Positions 24,001 to 30,643 are shown, numbered from the stretch's first letter. The stretch is 64,000 bases of DNA from Deferribacter autotrophicus (GCF_008362905.1 NZ_VFJB01000007.1:21936-85935); one strand, 5' to 3'. A program made the numbers and translations. Notes: generated by a model not told the origin, from the letters alone.

Positions 24001-24632
24001 TGTTTAAAGTAGAGCCTATCGTAAACATTATATCCAACGAGGTTATTGGTTATGAAATATTGTTTAATGGGAGTATTCCTAATGATGTCTTGTTTAAAGA
24101 GCCGAGTGTTTATATTGATTTGTTTATATTTGATAAAATCAAGCAGTTCTTCTTTGATAAATTCAGCAAGATAAAGAAGAAGATTTTTATAAATATCAAT
24201 ATAGAAACGCTTTGCGCTAACAGTAATTTATTTTCGGAGCTTCCAGGAAATGTTTATTTTGAAGTGATTGAAAACGGCAGAAAGTTTAATTTTTATGAAA
24301 ACTGTTTATGTAATGAAAAGGATAAAATTATTATTGATGATTTTGGAACAGGCAATGCGAATATTGATACGATTATAAGGTTAAAGCCTTTTGGAGTTAA
24401 ACTAGATAGAATTATTTTGAATTTTTCGGATACGTTTTTAATCAATTTATTATCAGAACTGAATAAACACTGCCAGATTGTGATTTTTGAGAAGATAGAA
24501 ACTCAGGAAGAATTAGAAAGAATCAAGAGTCTTGGATTTCAATTTGCGCAAGGTTATATTTTCTCAAAGCTCAAACATTACGAATTCCTTTTCAAAATAC
24601 CACAAAAATTATCCGTAAAATCGATATTCTAA
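24000..24632 (+). CDS. EAL-domain cyclic-di-GMP phosphodiesterase
   Basis: 210 aa, a stand-alone EAL domain. The signature reads EIL (GYEILFNG) instead of EAL; other catalytic positions are kept: Asn in ININIETL, Glu in FEVIEN, DDFGTG, Lys in VKLDRI, Glu in EKIETQEEL and Gln in FAQGYIFSK. So activity is likely. Starts at the stop of the MshEN-like gene, in the tra operon, and could lower cyclic di-GMP locally or globally to favour a mating state. Confidence 0.8.
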   Translation: MFKVEPIVNIISNEVIGYEILFNGSIPNDVLFKEPSVYIDLFIFDKIKQFFFDKFSKIKKKIFININIETLCANSNLFSELPGNVYFEVIENGRKFNFYENCLCNEKDKIIIDDFGTGNANIDTIIRLKPFGVKLDRIILNFSDTFLINLLSELNKHCQIVIFEKIETQEELERIKSLGFQFAQGYIFSKLKHYEFLFKIPQKLSVKSIF

Positions 24633-24661
24633 TTAATAAATATTAAACCAGGAGGCAGTTA

Positions 24662-25642
24662 ATGAATATTGTAGCAGTTGATATAGGGTATGGCAGGATA
24701 AAACTATATAACAGTAAGATAAAGTTTAGTTATCCGTCATATTTAGTCAAATACACTCCTTCTGATATAAGTTTTTTTGCGACACCAGACTATATAGAAG
24801 TTAACGACAATAAATTTTATGTCGGTGAAGACGCTTATACTATGGGTAAATTAATCCCTTTGATAGGAGAAAATTTTCACGGATCAAACGAATGGAAAGC
24901 GCTTCTAAGTTATGCTTTATACAGGTATTTTCAAGAAAAAGGTGGTTACAGCGATATTGATTTGCTTATTTTAGGTTTACCACTTAATCAGTATAATGAA
25001 GAAAGAAAACAGAAAATCAAATCTATTAAATCAATTACAGCAAGCGTAAATGACCAGAGTTTTAGCCTAAAAGTTAAAGATGTCATTGTGTTGCCTCAAG
25101 GCGCTGGGGCAGTAATGTTATACCAGGACAAATATGATTCAATGGCCATAATTGATATTGGTTATTACACGATAGATTTAGCGCTTTTTCTTGATGGAAA
25201 ATTTGTTTTTAACAGGTCATTGTCATTCAATTTTGGCATTCACGAACTATATAAAAACGTTGCAAAGAAAATTAGCAAAAAATTTAACTACCGTCCTGAT
25301 TACAAGAAGATAGAGGAAATTGTAAAAACAAAGAAAGTTAGAATCAAGGGAGCGGAACATAAAGTAGATGATATAGTTGACGAATGCAAATTGAATTACT
25401 GCTTTGACTTAGTGAATATGATTAAAGATGAGTGGGAAGATAGTCAAAAAGAAGCGGAAAAAATGCTTTTTATTGGCGGTGGAGCTGAGGTTATTAAGGA
25501 TATACTGCCTGCCGATCCGCAGTTTTTGGTTCCTGATAATCCGGCTTTTGCAAATGCAATCGGATATATGAAGTATGCGGAGGTTTTTCATGGACAAAGA
25601 GAGGCAGATGTGGCGGAAAGGGAAGAAGAAAATGGTAATTAA
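24662..25642 (+). CDS. parM: ParM/StbA-like actin-family plasmid segregation ATPase
   Basis: 326 aa with actin-fold motifs: phosphate 1 AVDIGYGRIKLYNS, phosphate 2 AIIDIGYYTIDLAL, adenosine motif MLFIGGGAEVIKD, and final PDNPAFANAIGYMKYAE as in ParM. It should polymerise and push plasmid copies apart through an adaptor bound to a centromere. CAGGAGG precedes the ATG. The ParR-like adaptor candidate lies two genes on. Confidence 0.85.
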   Translation: MNIVAVDIGYGRIKLYNSKIKFSYPSYLVKYTPSDISFFATPDYIEVNDNKFYVGEDAYTMGKLIPLIGENFHGSNEWKALLSYALYRYFQEKGGYSDIDLLILGLPLNQYNEERKQKIKSIKSITASVNDQSFSLKVKDVIVLPQGAGAVMLYQDKYDSMAIIDIGYYTIDLALFLDGKFVFNRSLSFNFGIHELYKNVAKKISKKFNYRPDYKKIEEIVKTKKVRIKGAEHKVDDIVDECKLNYCFDLVNMIKDEWEDSQKEAEKMLFIGGGAEVIKDILPADPQFLVPDNPAFANAIGYMKYAEVFHGQREADVAEREEENGN

Positions 25643-25757
25643 ATGTTTGAGATGCGGAGATAAATTTGTAAGCGAAGGCGCTCACAATAGATTGTGCAGA
25701 AACTGTAGACGATTGGTAAGTTCGATTAATTTTGTCAATCACAGGATCATAAAATGA
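25632..25757 (+). CDS. Small zinc-ribbon protein
   Basis: 41 aa from ATG 25632: VIKCLRCGDKFVSEGAHNRL then CRNCRRLVS, two CxxC knuckles. It overlaps the parM end by 11 nt and the next gene by 4 nt. The ribbon resembles the C-terminal one of the protein at 15080-15829. Function unknown, perhaps a regulator of segregation genes. Confidence 0.6.
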   Translation: MVIKCLRCGDKFVSEGAHNRLCRNCRRLVSSINFVNHRIIK

Positions 25758-26047
25758 GAAAGACTTATTCTTTCTCCCTATATGAAAACAATGAAAAAGA
25801 TAAAGCTCTAATTCAGTTGCTTGAAATTTTACCTAAACATCTCCGAGGCAAATTTATTCGCAGTATGCTGTTAAAAGCGATAGAAGATAAGGTTTTTGAA
25901 AGTGTAGAAGTTTTGAAAAGGGAAGCAGAAACCGAAAATAGAAAAGAGGATACAACGCAAGAGCAAAAAATTGCGGAAAATACCACAAAATCGGAAACTA
26001 AAAAGACATATAGTAAAAATAATCCTTTTGAAGGATTGAAAATATAG
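25754..26047 (+). CDS. ParR/StbB-like adaptor candidate
   Basis: 97 aa. N-terminal RKTYSFSLYENNEKDKALIQ with LLEILPKHLRGKFIRSMLLK fits the ribbon-helix-helix start of ParR/StbB proteins; the C-terminal half is charged and disordered, ending SKNNPFEGLKI, a possible filament-binding tail. Position two genes after parM supports the assignment. Overlaps the zinc-ribbon gene by 4 nt. Confidence 0.6.
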   Translation: MRKTYSFSLYENNEKDKALIQLLEILPKHLRGKFIRSMLLKAIEDKVFESVEVLKREAETENRKEDTTQEQKIAENTTKSETKKTYSKNNPFEGLKI

Positions 26048-26062
26048 TTACGGAGGTGAGTA

Positions 26063-26365
26063 ATGAGCAAAGCAAAAAACGGAACAATTGAAATAATACC
26101 AAACACACCAATTACAAGAAAGCTTGCAAGTGAGGTAATCAGGGCGGACAGTATTCTCAGAAGTGTGAATAATAGACTGATGGCTGGTCATCTGGATTAC
26201 GAGACTCATCAAAAGATAATAAGCGAATATCAGGACATAGTGGGCAAGATTACAGCAATGAATAGCGAATTGACAAAGAAACTGTTTTCAAGAGGAAAGA
26301 AGGAAAAAGAAAAAACTGTTAAGGCAGATGATGAACCAAAAGTAGAGAAAGCGGTAGTGGTTTGA
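26063..26365 (+). CDS. Hypothetical helical protein
   Basis: 100 aa, preceded by ACGGAGGTG. Residues 20-75 form amphipathic helices (RADSILRSVNNRLMAGHLDY and KIISEYQDIVGKITAMNSEL), followed by a highly charged tail. Last gene of the parM operon before the terminator at 26487. No family recognised. Confidence 0.6.
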   Translation: MSKAKNGTIEIIPNTPITRKLASEVIRADSILRSVNNRLMAGHLDYETHQKIISEYQDIVGKITAMNSELTKKLFSRGKKEKEKTVKADDEPKVEKAVVV

Positions 26366-26486
26366 ATTATTCTGATGAATAATGAGTTTAGTAACCAATT
26401 ATGGGATATAAAGAAATTTGTCGCTGGCAAAAAATTCAAGGAGTTTTCAATTTAGAAGCACCTCCTCCCCCTCCTGTTTTGTTTTG

Positions 26487-26515
26487 CCGTCTGCGCAATG
26501 CAGGCGGTTTTTTTT
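26487..26515 (+). terminator. Rho-independent terminator
   Basis: CCGTCTGC (26487-26494) pairs with GCAGGCGG (26500-26507) with one G-U pair and a 5-nt loop; eight T follow. It closes the tra/parM transcript. Confidence 0.8.
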
Positions 26516-26539
26516 AAAAGTAGTAGTGAGGATACAAAT

Positions 26540-26887
26540 ATGAAAAGGTTGTATTTATTGATAGTTCTTATAATTTTAATGAGCTGGAACAATACAAAAG
26601 CAGAGAACATTAATGCAATAACATTGAAAAGTATCACTGCGTTAAACTGTAAAATTCAGTATTTAATGTATAAGTTTTATAATTCTGAAGAAAGCGGAGT
26701 AACGATCAAGCAAAAGGTTGTAAAAGCATTAGAAAAAGCAGTTAAAATTGATAGGATCGATGGGATTAAAGCAAGTGTAATTATAAATAGCTGTAGGCAG
26801 GGAATAGATGACATATTGGATATTGGTGAAAGCACAAGAACGTTTACAGATTTGTATAGCGTGTTGGATAGTTTGTTGGGAAATTAA
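26540..26887 (+). CDS. Small secreted protein, unknown
   Basis: 115 aa from ATG 26540, where a signal peptide begins (MKRLYLLIVLIILMSWNNTK, Ala-Glu cleavage). The upstream in-frame region overlaps the terminator and is not coding. The mature protein is helical with two Cys (NCKIQ, NSCRQ). No family recognised. It lies between the terminator and a strong promoter. Confidence 0.55.
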   Translation: MKRLYLLIVLIILMSWNNTKAENINAITLKSITALNCKIQYLMYKFYNSEESGVTIKQKVVKALEKAVKIDRIDGIKASVIINSCRQGIDDILDIGESTRTFTDLYSVLDSLLGN

Positions 26888-26895
26888 AAAAAGCA

Positions 26896-26925
26896 TTGAC
26901 AATTTAAAATTGGGATTCATACTAT
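26896..26925 (+). promoter_or_regulatory. Strong sigma-70-like promoter
   Basis: TTGACA (26896-26901) and TACTAT (26920-26925) with an 18-bp spacer, directly after the stop of the secreted protein gene. Transcription would start near 26932 and enter the structured region at 26960-27020 and then the leader-controlled genes. Confidence 0.65.
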
Positions 26926-26931
26926 TTAATA

Positions 26932-27100
26932 GATATTTATGTTGTTTGAAAGCTGAATACAAAACCAGCCTGTGTGGGGCTGTCCGTTGGGCAGGACAGT
27001 TGTTAATCCCAGCAGGCATGTGTAGCCCGAAGAAATTAATTACCCTCGCTATTCAAATTGAAATAACTTAACAAATTTGTTAAGTAACGGCAACGTAGAT
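26932..27100 (+). ncRNA. Candidate structured RNA and palindrome downstream of the promoter
   Basis: GCCTG (26968-26972) can pair with CAGGC (27013-27017), enclosing a CTGTCC/GGACAG hairpin (26980-26985 with 26994-26999). A perfect 20-bp palindrome ACTTAACAAATTTGTTAAGT lies at 27066-27085. The GC-rich part contrasts with its AT-rich flanks. It could be a small RNA, a long 5' leader, or part of an origin of transfer. No ORF here has a convincing start. Confidence 0.4.
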
Positions 27101-27409
27101 AAATTTTATAATTTTTAAATATCTTATAATTCCCTCCTAATCTAGACCAAGCTTGATCTTTTGTGTTCACGTAAAATATCCATAACTTAATCATTCTATA
27201 TATAAATCCCAGCATACAATAGTATTGCAGCTAAAATTATGTTTTTTGCCAATATCGGTGTATCTATCTGTCGTTGCAGTGTTTTTGTATGCGAGGGATT
27301 TGTAACGAGAGATGAAAAAATACGCCTCTGATTGGCGGTGTTCGATCAGTAGGCGAAATAACCCATAACCGGCTATGATTGGTTAGCGGGTAAAAAAAAG
27401 AAAGAAAAA
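27101..27409. other. Non-coding stretch, possible oriT or regulatory region
   Basis: About 310 bases without a convincing gene. Features seen are short repeats only: GATTGGCGG and GATTGGTTAGCGG near 27330 and 27378, and an AACC...GGTT dyad near 27367-27384. It precedes the first copy of the leader-RNA family. An origin of transfer is one possibility; no relaxase gene is near to support it. Confidence 0.3.
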
Positions 27410-27489
27410 CCCCGTCAGGGGGCAGTTTGTCCCCTGACGGGGATACGACTGCCTCCTGACAAAAAAAAATAAAACAAGGAGGCAGAGCT
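27410..27489 (+). promoter_or_regulatory. Leader RNA switch E1
   Basis: Perfect 12-bp stem CCCCGTCAGGGG (27410-27421) / CCCCTGACGGGG (27431-27442). Anti-SD ACTGCCTCCTGAC (27448-27460) pairs with SD AGGAGGCAG (27477-27485), 9 bp. The same anti-SD pairs 13 bp (one G-U) with left arm plus loop GTCAGGGGGCAGT, so the two states exclude each other. ATG is at 27490. Confidence 0.75.
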
Positions 27490-27765
27490 ATGTTCAAGTT
27501 TATCAAATCAAAAAGAGAAGAAAAAGAAAAAGAATTCTTTGAAATTATCAAGGAGTTCAGGAGTCAATTTCCAGCAACAGAAGGCTGGAGCATTAATACC
27601 TTTATTAACAACAAAACTGGATACGTTGTAACAAAAATTGAAAAAAATGGAAAAGTTATGTCTCAAGCAACTGTTGAAAAGGGTGACTCGATAATTGACT
27701 CCGAAAGAAAAAGTATAATGGAAGCATTAATACGCTTCGGGTTTGTCCCTGATGTAACAAGTTAA
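27490..27765 (+). CDS. Hypothetical protein under leader E1
   Basis: 91 aa, charged N-terminus (KSKREEKEKEFFEIIKEFRS) and an alpha-beta remainder with STFINNKTGY-like strands and KVMSQATVEKGDSIIDSERK. Cytoplasmic, no recognised domain. First gene of the leader-controlled block. Confidence 0.65.
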   Translation: MFKFIKSKREEKEKEFFEIIKEFRSQFPATEGWSINTFINNKTGYVVTKIEKNGKVMSQATVEKGDSIIDSERKSIMEALIRFGFVPDVTS

Positions 27766-27788
27766 ACATTAAAAATTAAAAAAAATAT

Positions 27789-27879
27789 CCCCGCAGGGGG
27801 AGGTATTTCTCCCTCTGCGGGAGAGTTACGCCTCCTTTCTGCGGGACTGGTTGGGTCTTAAAGAAAGGAGGTGAGGAGA
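27789..27879 (+). promoter_or_regulatory. Leader RNA switch E2 (variant SD)
   Basis: Stem CCCGCAGGGGGAG (27790-27802) / CTCCCTCTGCGGG (27809-27821), 13 bp with one G-U. Anti-SD CGCCTCCTTTCT (27829-27840) pairs 12 bp with AGAAAGGAGGTG (27862-27873). The loop copy is GGAGGT instead of GGCAG, and the SD also ends GGAGGTG, so loop and SD changed together. CTGCGGG (27839-27845) repeats the right arm and can pair with CCCGCAG of the left arm. Confidence 0.7.
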
Positions 27880-28074
27880 ATGTTTAAGTTATATTTGAAA
27901 TCACTTTTATTAACAGCAGAGGATACTTTAAAGAACATAACCTTTGCTGGAGCAATAGCTATTTTTATTGATAGGAATTATACGGTTGTAAAACTAATAG
28001 TTACATTACTTAGCTTTACATTGACAGTAATATTGAAAAAGAATATTTTAGAAGAAGAAAAGTTGGAGGAATAA
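27880..28074 (+). CDS. Small two-helix membrane protein
   Basis: 64 aa from ATG 27880, chosen because the leader's GGAGGTG is 8 nt upstream. Two membrane segments (ITFAGAIAIFI and VVKLIVTLLSFTLTVIL) and an acidic tail (EEEKLEE). Followed at 3 nt by a run of tiny single-helix proteins. Function unknown; size and topology would also suit a holin-like protein. Confidence 0.6.
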   Translation: MFKLYLKSLLLTAEDTLKNITFAGAIAIFIDRNYTVVKLIVTLLSFTLTVILKKNILEEEKLEE

Positions 28075-28076
28075 AA

Positions 28077-28190
28077 ATGTTAGGGATTGTTCTTTTGGGA
28101 GTATTTGTATTAATTATTGGAATAGCAGGAATAATAGCTGGAAGATATTTGATAAATGAAAAAAAGAAAGAAAAGCATAATCACGTTTAA
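28077..28190 (+). CDS. Tiny single-pass membrane protein 1
   Basis: 37 aa: MLGIVLLGVFVLIIGIAGII, then AGRYLINEKKKEKHNHV. One helix and a basic tail ending His-Asn-His. TTGGAGGA is the ribosome site. Closely similar in plan to the products of 28194 and 28432 (all have GI-AG- and an HNH-type tail). Function unknown. Confidence 0.6.
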   Translation: MLGIVLLGVFVLIIGIAGIIAGRYLINEKKKEKHNHV

Positions 28191-28193
28191 AAT

Positions 28194-28310
28194 ATGAGTG
28201 GTGTAGAAATAGCATTTATAATTGGAATAGCCGTTGCACTAATAGGTGCTATAGCTGGATTTTTAGCGTTTAGAGAATTGAAAAAAGGAAATCATAACCA
28301 TGTTAAATGA
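28194..28310 (+). CDS. Tiny single-pass membrane protein 2
   Basis: 38 aa with helix VEIAFIIGIAVALIGAIAGF and tail LAFRELKKGNHNHVK. It begins 3 nt after the previous stop without a clear ribosome site, so translation is probably coupled. Shares the NHNHV tail with proteins 1 and 4. Confidence 0.55.
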   Translation: MSGVEIAFIIGIAVALIGAIAGFLAFRELKKGNHNHVK

Positions 28311-28329
28311 AGTGTAATAGAGGAAAAAA

Positions 28330-28422
28330 ATGAGTGTAGGTGCAATTTTATTAATTATGTTACTAATAACAGCAATAATAGGGTTTACAGCCGTATATTT
28401 TTACTTCAAAGATGAAAAGTAG
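28330..28422 (+). CDS. Tiny single-pass membrane protein 3
   Basis: 30 aa: MSVGAILLIMLLITAIIGFT then AVYFYFKDEK. Preceded by AGAGGA. Differs from its neighbours in the tail (YFKDEK, no His). A truncated second copy of its C-terminus lies at 28567-28608. Confidence 0.55.
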   Translation: MSVGAILLIMLLITAIIGFTAVYFYFKDEK

Positions 28423-28431
28423 AAAATAAAT

Positions 28432-28551
28432 ATGGAAGGGATAATTTTCATAGGAATATTTTTTGGAATTATGGGAATACTTGCGATAATTGCAGGTTAT
28501 TATCTTCAAAAAGAGAAAGAAAAAAAGGAAAATCACAACCATATTCATTAA
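28432..28551 (+). CDS. Tiny single-pass membrane protein 4
   Basis: 39 aa: helix GIIFIGIFFGIMGILAIIAG followed by YYLQKEKEKKENHNHIH. His-rich tail as in proteins 1 and 2. No strong ribosome site, so coupling is likely. Function unknown; the tail could bind metal. Confidence 0.55.
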   Translation: MEGIIFIGIFFGIMGILAIIAGYYLQKEKEKKENHNHIH

Positions 28552-28566
28552 AACATAATAAGTGAA

Positions 28567-28608
28567 ATAGGTTTCACTGCAACATACCTATATTTCAAAG
28601 ACGAATAA
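28567..28608 (+). pseudogene. Fragment of a tiny membrane protein gene
   Basis: ATA GGT TTC ACT ... TAA encodes IGFTATYLYFKDE, matching IGFTAVYFYFKDEK of the gene at 28330. There is no start codon and the membrane helix is missing, so it is a decayed duplicate. Confidence 0.6.
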
Positions 28609-28649
28609 GATGGTCTAATTTAAATCAAAAATAGAATATGAAACTAACA

Positions 28650-28736
28650 CCCCGCAGGGGGAGCAGTCTATTTGCGTCCCCTTGCGGGGATAAGACTGCC
28701 TCCTTCTGCGGGTAAAAAAGAAGAAGGAGGTAGATT
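28650..28736 (+). promoter_or_regulatory. Leader RNA switch E3
   Basis: Stem CCCCGCAGGGGG (28650-28661) / CCCCTTGCGGGG, 12 bp with one G-U. Anti-SD CTGCCTCCTTCT pairs 12 bp (one G-U) with AGAAGGAGGTAG, the SD of ssb (GGAGG at 28726-28730). As in E2, CTGCGGG (28706-28712) repeats the right arm and can pair with CCCGCAG of the left. Confidence 0.7.
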
Positions 28737-29141
28737 ATGTATTTCAATAAGGTAGTTCTTTTAGGAAATATGACAAGAAACCCAGAAGTCAGATATATAC
28801 CAGGGAGTGGAACTCCCGTAGCAACTTTTGGGTTAGCGGTTAACAGAAAGTATAAGAAAGATGATGAAAGTATGACAGAAACCTGTTTTGTAGATGTAGT
28901 TGCCTACTCAAAATTAGCCGAGTTTATAGGAGAATATACGGCTAAGGGCATGGCAATATTGGTAGAAGGGCGTCTATCATATCGAACTTGGGAACAAGAC
29001 GGTCAAAAACGTAGCAAACACGAAATTGTTGCTGAGAATATTCAACTTGTTTGGAGGAAAGATAAAACAACGGAAGAATCAGATCTTGTAGAAGAAAATG
29101 ACTCTGATGAATTTTTTGATGAAGATGATATACCCTTTTAA
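28737..29141 (+). CDS. ssb: Single-stranded DNA-binding protein
   Basis: 134 aa, complete OB fold: MYFNKVVLLGNMTRNPEVRY, TPVATFGLAVNRKY, FVDVVAYSKLAEFIGEYTAK and GMAILVEGRLSYRTWEQDGQ. A short linker leads to the acidic tip DEDDIPF that recruits partner enzymes. Element-encoded SSB protects incoming single-stranded DNA during conjugation. The next gene is RecT. Confidence 0.95.
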   Translation: MYFNKVVLLGNMTRNPEVRYIPGSGTPVATFGLAVNRKYKKDDESMTETCFVDVVAYSKLAEFIGEYTAKGMAILVEGRLSYRTWEQDGQKRSKHEIVAENIQLVWRKDKTTEESDLVEENDSDEFFDEDDIPF

Positions 29142-29150
29142 TAAATAAAC

Positions 29151-29266
29151 CCTCCCCGTCGGGGGACTCCAGTATCCCCCGATGGGGGATTACTGCCTCC
29201 TTGAAGAGGACTCCCGTGGCGGGAGTGAGTCTCTCGGCGGGAGAAAAACATAAAGGAGGCAGAGTT
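29151..29266 (+). promoter_or_regulatory. Leader RNA switch E4 (with additional hairpins)
   Basis: Stem CCCCGTCGGGGGA / TCCCCCGATGGGG, 13 bp with one G-U. Anti-SD CTGCCTCCTT pairs with AAGGAGGCAG before ATG 29267. Between them is an extra insert that folds as ACTCCC/GGGAGT and contains a second GC-rich piece (CTCTCGGCGGGAG). The anti-SD tail does not echo the right arm here, unlike in most other copies. Confidence 0.65.
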
Positions 29267-30097
29267 ATGAGTAACGTAGTTAAACTTGAAAAATCTTTTA
29301 ATGAAAAAGAGCTTGAGGTAATCAAAAAACAATTTTTTCCATCAAATACAAGCAAAGAAGAAATGGAATATTGCCTTGCAGTCGCAAAAACATTTGGTCT
29401 CAATCCAATTACAAAAGAAATTCACTTCGTACCTCGAAAACAACAGGTAAACGGAAAATGGATAGAAAAAGTTGAACCGCTGGTTGGCAGAGACGGCTTT
29501 TTATCAATAGCGCACAAAAGCGGCCAACTTGCAGGAATGAAAACTGAAAGTTATATCAAAGAAGTTCCCACTCTTGAAAATAGTAAATGGGTGATTAAAC
29601 CTGACCTGGTGGCAAGATGTGAAGTATATCGTAAAGATAGTGATAAACCTTTTGTAGTTGAAGTTAGATATTCCGAATATGTTCAATATACTAAGGACGG
29701 TAAACCAACACGCTTTTGGCAGAAAATGCCTGATACTATGCTTAAAAAAGTTGCTGAATCACAGGCACTCAGAAAAGCTTTCAATATATCGGGCATTTAT
29801 GCTGCCGAAGAAGTTGGTATAGGCACTTATTCGGAAAATGGTGATCTTATAATTGATACTGAAGTTGAAATAACTCAAGAGGATAAGCCTACTGAGTTAT
29901 CTAAAGGTTATATTGACCCTGATGAAATTATAGAAGCTTTTAAAGCTTTAGGTTTTGACGCTGCGTTTGGAAAAAATAGAGATAGAATATATGTGCGGGG
30001 TAATTTCTACAACAAACCCGCAGCAAAAAAATTACTCGAAATGTATAATTTTACAAAAACAAAAGAAAAAAATGTTTACTGCTTAAGAATTGCTTAA
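29267..30097 (+). CDS. recT: RecT-family single-strand annealing protein
   Basis: 276 aa from ATG 29267 (SD GGAGGCAG). RecT motifs: LGVIKKQF-type start ELEVIKKQFFP, CLAVAKTFGLNPITKEIHFV, PLVGRDGFLSIAHKSGQLAG, RCEVYRKDSDKPFVVEVRYS and MLKKVAESQALRKAF. It pairs complementary single strands. Partners in the same block are SSB and a Cas4/RecB-like nuclease, together a complete annealing toolkit. The C-terminal ~60 residues form an extra small domain. Confidence 0.9.
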   Translation: MSNVVKLEKSFNEKELEVIKKQFFPSNTSKEEMEYCLAVAKTFGLNPITKEIHFVPRKQQVNGKWIEKVEPLVGRDGFLSIAHKSGQLAGMKTESYIKEVPTLENSKWVIKPDLVARCEVYRKDSDKPFVVEVRYSEYVQYTKDGKPTRFWQKMPDTMLKKVAESQALRKAFNISGIYAAEEVGIGTYSENGDLIIDTEVEITQEDKPTELSKGYIDPDEIIEAFKALGFDAAFGKNRDRIYVRGNFYNKPAAKKLLEMYNFTKTKEKNVYCLRIA

Positions 30098-30107
30098 GAG
30101 GTGTTAA

Positions 30108-30299
30108 ATGAAAATAATAATCGAAAAATTACTTGATTTAGCCAACATGTTTATTGCAGGCTATGTGATCTCATATATTTTTAAACCAGAATTTAAAAAA
30201 TTCTGGTATATAATCTTTCCCATCAGTTTAAGTATTTATCTAATTGCGATAACATCATTAATTATTGAATATTTGAAAAAAAACAGTAAATTAAAATAG
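30108..30299 (+). CDS. Small two-helix membrane protein
   Basis: 63 aa with helices around NMFIAGYVISYIF and WYIIFPISLSIYLIAITSLI and a basic tail. AAGAGGTG is the ribosome site. Begins a second cluster of small membrane proteins after recT. Function unknown. Confidence 0.6.
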   Translation: MKIIIEKLLDLANMFIAGYVISYIFKPEFKKFWYIIFPISLSIYLIAITSLIIEYLKKNSKLK

Positions 30300-30308
30300 G
30301 AGTAAAAA

Positions 30309-30419
30309 ATGAGGAGTAACATGATAGTTTGGATAGCGTTATATGCTACAATTGCAATTATAATTATAGCAACTGCGATAGGAATGTATATAGAATACAA
30401 AATTGATAAGAAGAAATAA
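30309..30419 (+). CDS. Tiny single-pass membrane protein 5
   Basis: 36 aa: MRSNMIVWIALYATIAIIII then ATAIGMYIEYKIDKKK. TAGGAGT gives a ribosome site. The stop TAA overlaps the ATG of the next tiny gene. Same plan (short N-terminus, one helix, basic tail) as the 28.1-28.5 kb set. Confidence 0.55.
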   Translation: MRSNMIVWIALYATIAIIIIATAIGMYIEYKIDKKK

Positions 30420-30511
30420 TGATTGGATTGTATGTAACAATAGGCACTATTGTTGTAATGTTCATAATCGGCGTAATTGTTGAACATAAAATAGAAAAAC
30501 CAAAAAAGTAA
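30419..30511 (+). CDS. Tiny single-pass membrane protein 6
   Basis: 30 aa: MIGLYVTIGTIVVMFIIGVI then VEHKIEKPKK. Starts within the previous stop (TAATG), so its translation is coupled. EHKIEK resembles EYKIDK of protein 5, suggesting duplication. Confidence 0.55.
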   Translation: MIGLYVTIGTIVVMFIIGVIVEHKIEKPKK

Positions 30512-30568
30512 TTTCTCAATAATAATTAAAAAACTTCCTACATATTTTAAATCATAAAAAATAAATAT

Positions 30569-30643
30569 CCCCCGCAGGGGGCAGTTGTCCTCCTGCGGGA
30601 GGATTACTGCCTCCTGTTAAATAAAAGTAAGGAGGTAGATAAA
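30569..30643 (+). promoter_or_regulatory. Leader RNA switch E5
   Basis: Stem core CCCGCAGGGGG / TCCTCCTGCGGG, 11 bp with one G-U and an outer C-A mismatch. Anti-SD ACTGCCTCCTGT pairs with AGGAGGTAG before ATG 30644 and alternatively pairs 12 bp with GCAGGGGGCAGT of the left arm and loop. Confidence 0.7.

Noticed and set aside
24000..24632. EAL protein as an inactive domain because the signature reads EIL
   Set aside because: The Glu is kept and all the other catalytic positions (Asn, Glu, DD, Lys, Glu, Gln) are visible, so only a neutral second residue differs.
26808..27071. An 87-codon ORF across the region downstream of the secreted-protein gene
   Set aside because: It starts inside the upstream gene in another frame without a ribosome site and runs through a promoter and a foldable segment; composition is not protein-like.
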